DNA from: DATJKD01 sp963728295
GTDB lineage: Bacteria; Pseudomonadota; Gammaproteobacteria; Steroidobacterales; Steroidobacteraceae
DNA length: 64,000 nucleotides
Reading direction: 5' to 3'
Assembly: GCA_963728295.1 (NCBI GenBank)
Contig: CAVSKB010000011.1
Location: forward strand, 991,788 to 1,055,787
The position numbers were made by a program, and so were the translations under genes. This document shows, piece by piece, positions 55,477-63,520 of this stretch. A model generated the notes under the pieces. That model was not told where the DNA came from and ran no database searches. It was given only the letters and a program-made list of their open reading frames with translations. Position 1 is the stretch's first letter. Every line of letters starts with the position of its first letter.

Positions 55477-56631
55477 ATGCCCATGCACCCAATGCGTCGC
55501 CGCTCATTCCTACTGATGGGGACAGCTTCAGTGATGGCGGCTGGACTTGGCGAGGCCGCCTGGCGCAAAGCCCTGGGCGCGACGGCAGTGATCGGGGAAT
55601 CCCCGTACGGTGCACCCGGCGCTCCTGATCTGAACGGCGTGGCTGTGCCGGCAGGCTTCAGCACCCGGCTGCTGGCCACCAGCGGCAGCGTCGTTGCGGG
55701 GACCGAGTATTCATGGCACGGGCAGCCGGACGGTGCATCGTGCTTCGCCGGTTCCGACGGCGGCTGGGTCTATGTGTCCAACTCTGAGCTCAACGGCACG
55801 CGGGGCGGAGTGGGCGCGCTGCGATTCACCAGCGATGGCGTCGTCGCGGACGCGTATCGGATCCTCGCCGGCACGAAATGGAATTGCGCGGGCGGTGCGA
55901 CGCCATGGGGCACCTGGCTGTCATGCGAGGAGCACCGCGCCGGTCTCGTGTGGGAATGCGATCCATTCGGGGCAGGGCAGGGCAATGCACGTGCTGCGCT
56001 CGGCAAGTTTCCGCACGAGGCGGCGGTCGTGGATCCTGCCACGAGCTTCGTTTACCTCACCGAAGACGACTTCGACAGTCGTCTGTATCGATTTCGACCG
56101 CATCGTTGGGGCGACCTCAGCGAAGGCGTGCTCGAGGCTGCATCGCTGCGGCCCAACAGCGTGCTGCAGTGGATCCCGGTGAGGGCGGACCGACCGTACC
56201 GCGGCAAGGACACCACCGGCTTTCAGCGCGGCGAAGGCGCGTGGTTCTCCGAGGGCATCGTGTACTTCTGCACGACCGCTGACCATCGTGTGTGGGCGCA
56301 TGACGTCAGCGCCGGAACGCTGGAAACCATTTACGACGCGGTCGCACTCGGCGACGCAGCCCCGCTGCGCGACCCGGACAATGTCACCGTGCACCACGCG
56401 TCAGGCGACATCTACGTCGCCGAAGACGCAGATGACTTGCAGCTCGTACTTCTCGCGGATCGCAACGGTCAGCGCATCGCCGCGCCCTTTCTGCAGCTCA
56501 GCGGGCACGATGGATCGGAGATCGCGGGCCCGGCCTTCAGCCCGGACGGCTCGCGGCTCTATTTCTCGTCACAGCGCGGACGCAACGGCAAGACCGGGAT
56601 GACGTTCGAGGTGACCGGGCCTTTCCGGTAG
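55477..56631 (+). CDS. PhoX-like (DUF839) secreted protein with Tat signal
   Basis: 384 residues from ATG 55477. A twin-arginine-type leader (MRRRSFLLMGTASVMAAGLG) indicates export folded. The body matches DUF839/PhoX phosphatase-like beta-propellers: GGWVYVSNSELNG, GGATPWGTWLSCEEHRAG, LGKFPHEAAVVDP, VYLTEDDFDSRLYRFRPH and DNVTVHHASGDIYVAEDADD. PhoX members bind calcium and iron and hydrolyse phosphate esters, but most DUF839 relatives are uncharacterised. It is followed 16 bp later by an epimerase gene. Confidence 0.85.
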   Translation: MPMHPMRRRSFLLMGTASVMAAGLGEAAWRKALGATAVIGESPYGAPGAPDLNGVAVPAGFSTRLLATSGSVVAGTEYSWHGQPDGASCFAGSDGGWVYVSNSELNGTRGGVGALRFTSDGVVADAYRILAGTKWNCAGGATPWGTWLSCEEHRAGLVWECDPFGAGQGNARAALGKFPHEAAVVDPATSFVYLTEDDFDSRLYRFRPHRWGDLSEGVLEAASLRPNSVLQWIPVRADRPYRGKDTTGFQRGEGAWFSEGIVYFCTTADHRVWAHDVSAGTLETIYDAVALGDAAPLRDPDNVTVHHASGDIYVAEDADDLQLVLLADRNGQRIAAPFLQLSGHDGSEIAGPAFSPDGSRLYFSSQRGRNGKTGMTFEVTGPFR

Positions 56632-56647
56632 GTGACGATTCTGCCAG

Positions 56648-57604
56648 ATGCGCGTCCTCGTCACCGGCAGTGCCGGCCACCTCGGCGAGGGATTGATGCG
56701 AACGCTCCTGGCACAGGGGCGCGAGGCGGTCGGGCTCGATATCGTCGCGTCGCCGTACACCCACACCGTCGGCTCCATTGCAGATCGCGCGTTCGTCGAC
56801 CGCGCTGTGCGCGATGTGCAGGCTGTATTACATACGGCGACCCTTCACAAGCCGCACATTGTCACGCACTCGCGACAGGACTTCGTCGACACCAACATCA
56901 CCGGCACGCTGAACCTGCTGGAAGCCGCCGCGGCGAACGGTGTCACCGCATTCGTCTTCACCAGCACGACCAGCGCCTTCGGCGACGCGCTGTTGCCTGA
57001 GGTGAATGGTTCCGCGGTCTGGATTACCGAGGATGTGACGCCTATCCCCAAGAATATCTACGGCGTGACGAAGACGGCCGCCGAAGACCTGTGCCGCCTG
57101 TTCCACCGTAACCAGCGACTGCCCTGTATCGTGCTGCGCACTTCGCGCTTCTTTCCCGAACCCGATGACGATCCGGATCGCCGTTGCGACTTCGTGGATT
57201 CCAACCTGAAGGCGAACGAATTTCTCTATCGCCGAGCCGATCTACAGGACGTGGTCGACGCGCACCTGCTGGCGATCGATCGCGCGCCGGAGATTGGTTT
57301 TGCCCGTTACATTCTCAGCGCCACCACGCCGTTCCTGCCGCAGGACGTATCCGAACTTCGTTTCGATGCGCCAGCCGTCGTCGCGCGTCGCGTGCCTGGC
57401 TACGAGGTTGAATATGCGCGTCGCGGCTGGCGCATGGATCCCGGTATCGACCGCGTTTACGTGAATGCGCGAGCCCGGAACGAGCTCGGCTGGCGACCGC
57501 AGTATGACTTCGCCCACGTTCTGGCCACACTGCAGGCGGGTAAAGATCCGCGCAGTCCACTCGCCCAGTTGATCGGCAGCAAGGGCTACCACGGCGGACT
57601 GTGA
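56648..57604 (+). CDS. NAD-dependent epimerase/dehydratase family protein
   Basis: 318-residue extended short-chain dehydrogenase. The cofactor motif is VLVTGSAGHLGEG at residues 3-15. The FTSTTSAFGDA segment supplies the catalytic Ser/Thr position, and IYGVTKTAAEDLC has the Tyr-x3-Lys pair. The C-terminus RARNELGWRPQYDFAHVL is typical of NAD(P)-sugar epimerases. The exact substrate is not evident. Confidence 0.88.
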   Translation: MRVLVTGSAGHLGEGLMRTLLAQGREAVGLDIVASPYTHTVGSIADRAFVDRAVRDVQAVLHTATLHKPHIVTHSRQDFVDTNITGTLNLLEAAAANGVTAFVFTSTTSAFGDALLPEVNGSAVWITEDVTPIPKNIYGVTKTAAEDLCRLFHRNQRLPCIVLRTSRFFPEPDDDPDRRCDFVDSNLKANEFLYRRADLQDVVDAHLLAIDRAPEIGFARYILSATTPFLPQDVSELRFDAPAVVARRVPGYEVEYARRGWRMDPGIDRVYVNARARNELGWRPQYDFAHVLATLQAGKDPRSPLAQLIGSKGYHGGL

Positions 57605-57650
57605 ATCCCGCACGGGTTCTACGTGTCGGCGTGAGCGAACATTTGAATCC

Positions 57651-57851
57651 ATGGACTCGGGCGTCCTGATTGCACTCGTCGTTGGCGGGGCCGTGCTCTT
57701 GGTCCTGTCACTACTATTCGCGAGCATTCCCATTGTCTGGTATCTCGTCGGCGCGGCATGCCTGTTCAAGGGCTGGACCGGACCCGGGATCGGCTGCTGT
57801 GTCCTTGGCGTGTTGATCCACGTGTTCCAGCATCGACGCCGACGGCGGTGA
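57651..57851 (+). CDS. Small membrane protein, unknown function
   Basis: 66 residues with two hydrophobic segments (VLIALVVGGAVLLVLSLLF and IPIVWYLVGAACLF) separated by a short turn, a Gly/Cys-rich end and a basic Arg-rich tail (HRRRRR) that would lie in the cytoplasm. No family is recognised. It has no clear RBS, so the call is tentative. Confidence 0.5.
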   Translation: MDSGVLIALVVGGAVLLVLSLLFASIPIVWYLVGAACLFKGWTGPGIGCCVLGVLIHVFQHRRRRR

Positions 57852-57890
57852 CGAGCAGGGATGAGCAGCAACTGATCATCACGGGGTCGA

Positions 57891-58721
57891 ATGGCGGACG
57901 ACCTGACATCAACTGCTGAGTACGTGCTCGGCCACTCAGATCGCGAACTCGAGCGTCTGAGCACGCAGGCGCGCCTCATAGAACCGATCACCAGAGAGTT
58001 CTTCATCGATGCCGGGATTGTCCCGGGGATGCGAATCCTTGACGTAGGCAGCGGTAGCGGCGACGTCGCGTTTCTGGCTGCGGATCTAGTCGGTGACAAG
58101 GGCTCGGTCGTCGGCGTTGACCGAGCGCCCGCCGCAATTGTGGCGGCCCGGCGACGAGCCGAAGCGCGGTTGCTGAAGAACGTCTCGTTTCGCCAAGGCG
58201 AACCTGCCGAGATGGCCTTCGAAGAACCCTTCGATGCTGTCGTCGGTCGGTACGTACTGCTGTTTCAAGCTGACGCAGCCCACATGTTGCGCAGGCTCGC
58301 CCGGCGCCTTCAGCCCGGCGGCGTCATCGTCTTCCATGAGCCTGACTGGAGTATGGTGCGATCATTCCCAGCGGCACCGACATACGACCACTGCTGTCAG
58401 TGGATCATTGCAGCCGCTACCCTGGGCGGCTCCAATTGGAACATGGCGGACAAGCTGCATGGCGTGTTTCTTGCCGCCGGCCTGCCGGTCCCTACGATGC
58501 GCATGAAGACCTTCATCGGCGGCGGAACGGAGGTCGGAGAGTGGTTGCGGGCGGTTGCCGAACTCGCCGATACCTTGCTGCCGGCAATGGAGAAGTTCGG
58601 CGTGGCGACTGCGGCCGAGGTCGACCTTGCGACGTTGGCTGAGCGGATGACGCGAGAAGTCGCCCAGACCCATAGCGTGATCGTCGGGCGTTCGGAGATC
58701 GGTGCGTGGTCGCGGTTGTAG
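57891..58721 (+). CDS. Class I SAM-dependent methyltransferase
   Basis: 276 residues. The SAM-binding motif I is ILDVGSGSGDVAFLAADLVG; VVGVDRAPAAIVAARRRAEA follows, then FDAVVGRYVLLFQADAAHML and LQPGGVIVFHEPDW. It resembles UbiE/MenG-like small-molecule methyltransferases. The start LTSTAEYVLGHSDRELERL is a common N-terminus in this subgroup. The substrate is unknown. Confidence 0.88.
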   Translation: MADDLTSTAEYVLGHSDRELERLSTQARLIEPITREFFIDAGIVPGMRILDVGSGSGDVAFLAADLVGDKGSVVGVDRAPAAIVAARRRAEARLLKNVSFRQGEPAEMAFEEPFDAVVGRYVLLFQADAAHMLRRLARRLQPGGVIVFHEPDWSMVRSFPAAPTYDHCCQWIIAAATLGGSNWNMADKLHGVFLAAGLPVPTMRMKTFIGGGTEVGEWLRAVAELADTLLPAMEKFGVATAAEVDLATLAERMTREVAQTHSVIVGRSEIGAWSRL

Positions 58722-58736
58722 AAAGAGCAGGCTTCC

Positions 58737-59970
58737 ATGTGGATTAAGGACACGAGCCATGAGGAACGCAAGACGCTGACCGCAGCATTTGCCGGCTACG
58801 CAACCGATGCCTTCGACTACATGATCTACACGATGCTCATCCCGACCCTGATCGCGGTATGGGGCATGACGAGGGCGCAGGCGGGCTTCATCGCTACCGG
58901 TTCGCTGATCACCTCGGCCATCGGCGGCTGGGCAGCCGGCGTGCTGTCGGACAAGTATGGGCGCGTCAGGATGCTGCAGCTCACCGTGCTGTGGTTCTCC
59001 GTCTTTACCTTCCTGAGCGGCTTCACCAACTCCTACGAGCAGCTCTTCGTCACCCGCGCGCTGCAGGGCCTGGGCTTCGGGGGCGAATGGTCGGTGGGCT
59101 CCGTGCTGGTCGCCGAGATGATCCAGGCGCGTCATCGCGGGAAGGCCGTGGGCCTCGTGCAGAGTAGCTGGGCAGTCGGCTGGGGGGTGGCGGCGATCGC
59201 GTTCTGGGCCGTGTATGCCCTGGTAGCGCCAGAACTGGCGTGGCGGATCCTGTTCTGGATCGGCGTGCTTCCGGCCTTCTTGATCCTCTATATCCGTCGC
59301 AACCTCAAGGATCCGGAGATCTATCAAGCCAACCGGGCCAGGATGAAGGAGGAGGGTGACGAAGGCAGCTTCCTGGAGATCTTCTCCCCGCAGCTGTTCA
59401 GCACGACCCTGCGAGCGAGCCTGCTCGCGACCGGCATGAGGGCGCGTACTACGCGGTCACTACCTGGCTACCAACCTATCTCAAGACCGAGCGCCAGCTG
59501 TCGGTGCTGAACACCAGCGGCTATCTCCTCGTGCTGATCCTCGGGTCCTTCCTCGGATACCTCACCAGCGCCTACCTCTCTGACCGCATTGGCCGCCGTC
59601 ACTGCTTCATGCTGTTTGCCTGCAGTGCCGGCGTGCTGATCGTCACCTACACGCAGATCCCCATCACCGACTCGTTGATGCTCTGCTTGGCTTCCCGCTC
59701 GGCTTCTTCCTCGTCGGCATCTTCTCGGGGATGGGCGCATACCTGAGCGAGCTGTTCCCGAGTCGGGTGCGGGGTTCCGGTCAGGGCTTCTGCTACAACG
59801 TCGGTCGCGCCATCGGCTCGATCGGCCCGGCACTGGTCGGTTACATGAGCGGCACGATGCCTCTCGGGATCGCGATCGGCTACCTGGCTGCAGGGGCCTA
59901 CCTGCTGGTCATCCTGAGCGTCCTCACGTTACCCGAGACCAGGGGACGCGAGCTGACCGTCTGCGACTGA
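58737..59970 (+). CDS. MFS transporter, metabolite:proton symporter type (two frameshifts)
   Basis: About 411 residues and 12 membrane segments after correcting one-base deletions near 59440 and 59690. It begins MWIKDTSHEERKTLTAAFAG. Motif A is GVLSDKYGRVRML; GFGGEWSVGSVLVAEMIQAR is typical of the MHS/sugar porter branch. The second half has AYLSDRIGRRHCFMLFACS and ELFPSRVRGSGQGFCYNVGR. It is the last chromosomal-looking gene before the dif-proximal cassette array. The substrate is unknown; aromatic or organic acids are usual for the family. Confidence 0.88.
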
Positions 59971-60037
59971 CTCCGTTTACTAGGAAGCAACGTCGCCGTG
60001 TAGATCGTCGGCAGGTCGCGTAAGCGGGAACCCTATG

Positions 60038-60132
60038 AATTCGCATGATGTATAGCAAGCAGTATTTTCGGTACTGCCGATTCAGAATATGAATCAGCGA
60101 GTTGCGCTTCCATAAGGGTTGTGCAGACTGCA
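60038..60132 (+). repeat. Dif-like cassette repeat, copy 1
   Basis: AATTCGCATGA (XerC-arm-like, 7 of 11 matching dif) is followed by TGTATA (60049-60054), GCAAG, inner inverted repeats (GCAGTA/TACTGC, GATTCA/TGAATC), GTTGCG at 60101-60106 and TGTGCAGACTGCA at 60120-60132. The XerD side does not match dif. The sequence just left (AACCCTAT) also precedes the true dif at 63512. Confidence 0.75.
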
Positions 60133-60165
60133 ACCCATCAGCAATAGGCAGGGTAGCGAGACCAG

Positions 60166-60762
60166 GTGCGCAAGAACATCGTGCTCATCGATTTCGAGAG
60201 CGTCCAACCGGGATCACTGGCTGCTCTCGAGCATGATCACTTTCGCGTATTGGTATTCGTGGGTGCTAACCAGAGAAGGGTACCGTTCGATATGGCAAGC
60301 GCGATTCAGCGCATGGGCGACAAGGCGGAGTACATCAAGATCTCGGGAAACGGCCCAAATGCGTTGGACTTCCATATCGCGTATTACATCGGCCAAATTG
60401 CGGCCCAGGATCCCGGCGCGTACTTTCATATTATTTCCAAAGACACAGGCTTCGACCCTCTGATTCAACACCTGAAGTCGAAGAAAATCTTCTCCGGTCG
60501 GTTGCCAAATATTTCAGACATTCCCTTGCTCAAGGCCGTGACTAGTCAGTCACCCAGCGAGCGGGCGGCTCTCTTTGTTACAAAGCTAAAGCAACCGAAG
60601 GTCACGAGGCCGCGAACGGTCAAAAGTCTTTCGAGTGCGTTGATGGCGCATTTTCAGAAGCAACTCACTGATGCTGATGTTGCAGCGGTTATTTCCTCCA
60701 TGCAGCACAGCGGGTTTCTTTCAATCGATAACGGAAAGGTCACCTACAACGGAGGCGATTAG
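60166..60762 (+). CDS. PIN-like domain nuclease (PIN_7 type), cassette gene 1
   Basis: 198 residues from GTG 60166. A PIN-like fold with acidic residues at conserved places: Asp 9 (VLIDFESVQ), Asp 68 (SGNGPNALDFHIAYYIGQ), Asp 93 and Asp 97 (IISKDTGFDPLIQHL). Such proteins are probable metal-dependent ribonucleases. The last 55 residues (RPRTVKSLSSALMAHF, SGFLSIDNGKVTYNGG) look like a winged-helix module and resemble the end of the HNH protein in the next cassette. GC content is lower than in the chromosomal genes. It is bounded by dif-like repeats on both sides. Confidence 0.82.
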   Translation: MRKNIVLIDFESVQPGSLAALEHDHFRVLVFVGANQRRVPFDMASAIQRMGDKAEYIKISGNGPNALDFHIAYYIGQIAAQDPGAYFHIISKDTGFDPLIQHLKSKKIFSGRLPNISDIPLLKAVTSQSPSERAALFVTKLKQPKVTRPRTVKSLSSALMAHFQKQLTDADVAAVISSMQHSGFLSIDNGKVTYNGGD

Positions 60763-60794
60763 GCATTGTCGGTGTGGCCGATCCGGGCACGACT

Positions 60795-60889
60795 AGGACG
60801 TTAAATGTATAGCAAGGCTCATTTTTGAGCGCTGAAAAGAAGCAGACCATTCAATTACTTGCGGCCGATTCCTGAATGTGCAAACTGCA
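60795..60889 (+). repeat. Dif-like cassette repeat, copy 2
   Basis: TGTATA at 60806-60811 is followed by GCAAG, a GCTCA/TGAGC hairpin, CTTGCG at 60858-60863 and TGTGCAAACTGCA at 60877-60889, with spacings identical to copy 1. The XerC-like arm is weak (5 of 11). It begins 33 bp after the PIN gene stop; the hairpin could also end that gene's transcript. Confidence 0.75.
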
Positions 60890-60918
60890 TGCACCCTGCC
60901 CGACGGTCCGCAAACTCA

Positions 60919-61421
60919 ATGGCTACGACCCAACTTGATCGCCTTATGTGGGCTCAGGGCAACCGCTGCTTCTTCTGCGAGCAGCCGTTGCCAAAGAACG
61001 AAGCGAGCGTCGAACACCTCTGGGCTAAGGCTAACGGCGGGACCAAAACTGACGAGAACTGCGTTGCGTGCTGCAAAGCCGTGAATGCTCTTTTCGGCCG
61101 CATGTCGCTCAAGGAGAAGTTCCAGGTGGTATTGAACCAGCAGGGCAAGTTCCGCTGCCCCAACTCGCGCGCGACGACTGGCAGAGCGACTGAGGTGCCA
61201 TGCTCCTATGCGCAAGTTGTCGAGAATCTCAAGCAGCGGGGAAGCACGCACCTAAGACTCTGAAGACCTTAGCGAGTACGGTAAGTGTGTTGCTCGGCCA
61301 GAGTCACAAAGGTACTACTCCCGACACAGTGATCGAGCAGATGCTAGCGACGGGCGTGGCCTTGGTCTCAGGAGCCAAGGTCACCTACGACTTCACACGT
61401 GCGGATATCAAGCCCAAGTAG
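60919..61421 (+). CDS. HNH endonuclease-like protein, cassette gene 2 (one frameshift)
   Basis: About 167 residues from ATG 60919. HNH features: Cys 17 and Cys 20 (NRCFFCEQPLP), Glu-His 32-33 (ASVEHLWAKANGG), Asn 47, Cys 48 and Cys 51 (ENCVACCKAVNALFG). A one-base loss near 61243 shifts frame to HAPKTLKTLASTVSVLLGQ, GVALVSGAKVTYDF and TAG 61419-61421. This C-terminal module resembles the end of the PIN protein. It lacks a clear RBS. Bounded by dif-like repeats, it could be a DNA-targeting defence nuclease. The frameshift may be a sequence error or true decay. Confidence 0.75.
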
Positions 61422-61439
61422 CGCTGCCGGGCACCGCGC

Positions 61440-61533
61440 ATTGCGCAGAATGTATACAAGGCAATCAAAAGTTTTCCTTTAGAGGGCCACTGAATCAATG
61501 ACTTGCGAGCCGCCGCTTCGGAGGCACACTGCA
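61440..61533 (+). repeat. Dif-like cassette repeat, copy 3
   Basis: ATTGCGCAGAA (8 of 11 matches to the XerC arm of dif) precedes TGTATA at 61451-61456, then CAAGGC, CTTGCG at 61502-61507 and ACTGCA at 61528-61533. The spacing equals copies 1 and 2 within one base. It begins 19 bp after the HNH gene stop. Confidence 0.75.
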
Positions 61534-61557
61534 CAGGGTCCAGCAAGGAATCTCCAG

Positions 61558-62226
61558 ATGGCAACCGAGACGCAATGGAACACGGCGAAGCAGTACACAA
61601 GCGACGTTGCCGCTGACTGGGCCGACCTGCGCAGCATCGCGAGCGATCTCACGTTCGTCATATCGATCTGCGACCTCTTGTTGGACGACCCGGAGGAACA
61701 GGCCGGCACTGACGCAAGTAACGAAAAGCGCATTCTCACCCGGCTAGCAATGTGGAACGCCGCTGTCGTTGCCTACGCCAGGTGCTTCACCACGGGCGTT
61801 CGCACCAGACTGGATTCGACCGCCATTGACCCCTTACCGCTGCAAGCGAAGACGAGTCACCAGTACTTTTCGGATTCGCGAAATAAGTTCATAGCGCATT
61901 CTGTCAATCGATTCGACGAGTCCGTGGTCGCCGCGCTGGTGTCGCCGCCACCCACCGTCGCGCTGCATGGTGTTACGTGCATTTTGGTGAAGCCCGTTGA
62001 CGTGACTGACACCAACTGTCGCGTATTTAGGGCACTCGCCCGGGCCGTACTCACGCACGTTGAACAAGCCGCCCAACTGAAGCAACGAGAAGTGCAGGCG
62101 GAACTGTCTGCTCTCAACGAAGAGCAGCTTCTGGCGTTGCGGGACATGGCGATCCCGTTGCCAATGCAACCCTCAGAGGTGGCGACAGTTCGCAAAGGCC
62201 GTCGCCGACCCCCGCGCGACAGTTAG
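61558..62226 (+). CDS. HEPN-domain protein, AbiU2-like, cassette gene 3
   Basis: 222 residues from ATG 61558, with AAGGA 8 bp upstream. A helical N-terminal half leads to WNAAVVAYARCF and the HEPN catalytic motif SDSRNKFIAHSVN, with Arg 108 and His 114 (R-x5-H). HEPN domains of this type are ribonucleases in toxin and abortive-infection systems such as AbiU2. No antitoxin-like partner is adjacent. It is preceded by dif-like repeat 3, but no fourth copy of the repeat follows it. Confidence 0.68.
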   Translation: MATETQWNTAKQYTSDVAADWADLRSIASDLTFVISICDLLLDDPEEQAGTDASNEKRILTRLAMWNAAVVAYARCFTTGVRTRLDSTAIDPLPLQAKTSHQYFSDSRNKFIAHSVNRFDESVVAALVSPPPTVALHGVTCILVKPVDVTDTNCRVFRALARAVLTHVEQAAQLKQREVQAELSALNEEQLLALRDMAIPLPMQPSEVATVRKGRRRPPRDS

Positions 62227-62326
62227 GACCCCCAAACAAACAAATTTCTCGGGATGGCTCCGACGCCGGCGGCAGCAGAATCGGCAGAAGAGGGGGACGG
62301 CGCTTCGCGCCTCGCTGCCGCCTGCC

Positions 62327-62539
62327 TCACGCTCTCCGTAGTGAGGTAAGTGCCCGCCGCGTTTGGCAGCGCACAGCCAGGTCGCGCCGCACAGCTCGAG
62401 GACACCACCGCGAGCCGCGCCATTCTTCCGTTTTGTAGCAGCCCTCGGAGGGCTCACTGCCCAAACACGCCGCGTAATGCTTTTTAAAGCGATGCAGGTA
62501 CATCCGCGTCAGCACACCACCGCAGCGCTGGCAGATCAC
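62327..62539 (-). CDS. Small zinc-ribbon-like protein coupled to the activation-factor gene
   Basis: 70 residues from GTG 62539, overlapping the preceding stop by 4 bp (GTGA), which suggests translational coupling. Cys pairs in ICQRCGGVLTR and further Cys/His (KKHYAACLG, EGCYKTEEW) suggest zinc binding. Small Cys-rich ORFs beside DUF3653 genes occur in filamentous-phage-type elements. No function can be assigned. Confidence 0.45.
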   Translation of the reverse strand: MICQRCGGVLTRMYLHRFKKHYAACLGSEPSEGCYKTEEWRGSRWCPRAVRRDLAVRCQTRRALTSLRRA

Positions 62540-63243
62540 GCCGACTTCTTCCTCAGCGCCCGGGCCGCCCTGCGGGCTGCTCCGCGGCGCGCCGCGGCCA
62601 CTTCGACAGGGATCGACAACACGTTCGGGCCGCTAAATGCGTCGCGATCCTTCTTGCTCACTGTTGCGCGCTTGATCGACGCCACCGCCGACAGTCGCTG
62701 CAACACTTCATCCGCTCGCGGGTTAACCTTCCCGTACTCCTGGGCGAGCTGGTAAACGAATGGATACGCACGCACCTGACCCTGACTGAGCTCGTTGCCC
62801 TCCGGATTACAGAGCTTGCCCTTCAATACTGACCAACCCTCCCATTCCTCCGTCAGGATGCGCCCCAGCGCATGCAGCTGGAACAGCTTCAACCCCTGCC
62901 TCGAGGGCTTCCGGATCCCGCTCTTCCAGTGATACGCCGTCTGCGTTGACACGCAACACCACTCGGCGATCACCCAAGCCGGGTACCCGTAAAAGACATG
63001 ACGAGTAGCGAAGCGCTTTGCCAAACCCGCGTCGTCCCATTGCAAGGAAGAGGCGGATCCGTGCGCATTCGTAACATGTGTCGCGCGAGCTGAACGCCCA
63101 CGCACCTCCGTCCTCTCTTGGCCCGCACCGCAGTCGGATCCTAGGCGGTTTGGGCGCTCTGATTCGTAGCGCTTCTCCCGACCGCTGAACCGAGGCGAAA
63201 GCGGACCGGGACGTGCAGCGATCTTGCCGGAGGGTGCCCGCAC
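62536..63243 (-). CDS. DUF3653 / XafT-like Xer recombination activation factor
   Basis: 235 residues from GTG 63243; GTG 63105 is an alternative start since the first 45 residues look non-family. The core matches DUF3653-type phage proteins: FYGYPAWVIAEWCCVSTQTA (helix-turn-helix), LKLFQLHALGRILTEEWEGW and GNELSQGQVRAYPFVYQLAQ. A basic Ala/Arg tail (ARRGAARRAARALRKK) follows. The XafT family of TLC-phage and related elements activates XerD at dif. The dif site lies 278 bp upstream, which makes that role likely. It faces left, away from dif. Confidence 0.62.
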   Translation of the reverse strand: MRAPSGKIAARPGPLSPRFSGREKRYESERPNRLGSDCGAGQERTEVRGRSARATHVTNAHGSASSLQWDDAGLAKRFATRHVFYGYPAWVIAEWCCVSTQTAYHWKSGIRKPSRQGLKLFQLHALGRILTEEWEGWSVLKGKLCNPEGNELSQGQVRAYPFVYQLAQEYGKVNPRADEVLQRLSAVASIKRATVSKKDRDAFSGPNVLSIPVEVAAARRGAARRAARALRKKSA

Positions 63244-63520
63244 TTCGCAACTCGCGCGCGCACCTATCCCATCGAGTAATCAACCTGCACGCGCGCGGCG
63301 CACAGCTCGAGTACCGGCCGTAGCAGCTGGATCGTCGCCAGCGGACCTACGACTGCATCTTCCGGCCACCGACTGCTAGCTGGCTTCCGGATCCCGACGT
63401 CACCGCCAGGCACATCTCGCGATTCGGGCGAGAGGATGCCGGGATTACGGCCCGGCTCACGGTCGCAGTGGGGATAGGCACGCTGAAGTGAGGGAACGCT
63501 GCGGACAACGAAACCCTATC
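63244..63520. other. Region between the activation-factor gene and dif
   Basis: No supportable gene. It should contain the leftward promoter of the activation-factor gene. AACCCTAT at 63512-63519, just before dif, is shared with the sequence before repeat copy 1 (60029-60036). Confidence 0.5.

Noticed and set aside
60101..60107. GTTGCGC in repeat copy 1 as an integron attC core site (GTTRRRY)
   Set aside because: The heptamer breaks the RRR rule, copies 2 and 3 have CTTGCG instead, and no integrase gene is present; the TGTATA/XerC-half relation to dif explains the repeats better.
60166..62226. Toxin-antitoxin pairs among the PIN and HEPN cassette genes
   Set aside because: Each gene stands alone between repeats with no small antitoxin-like ORF overlapping or preceding it.
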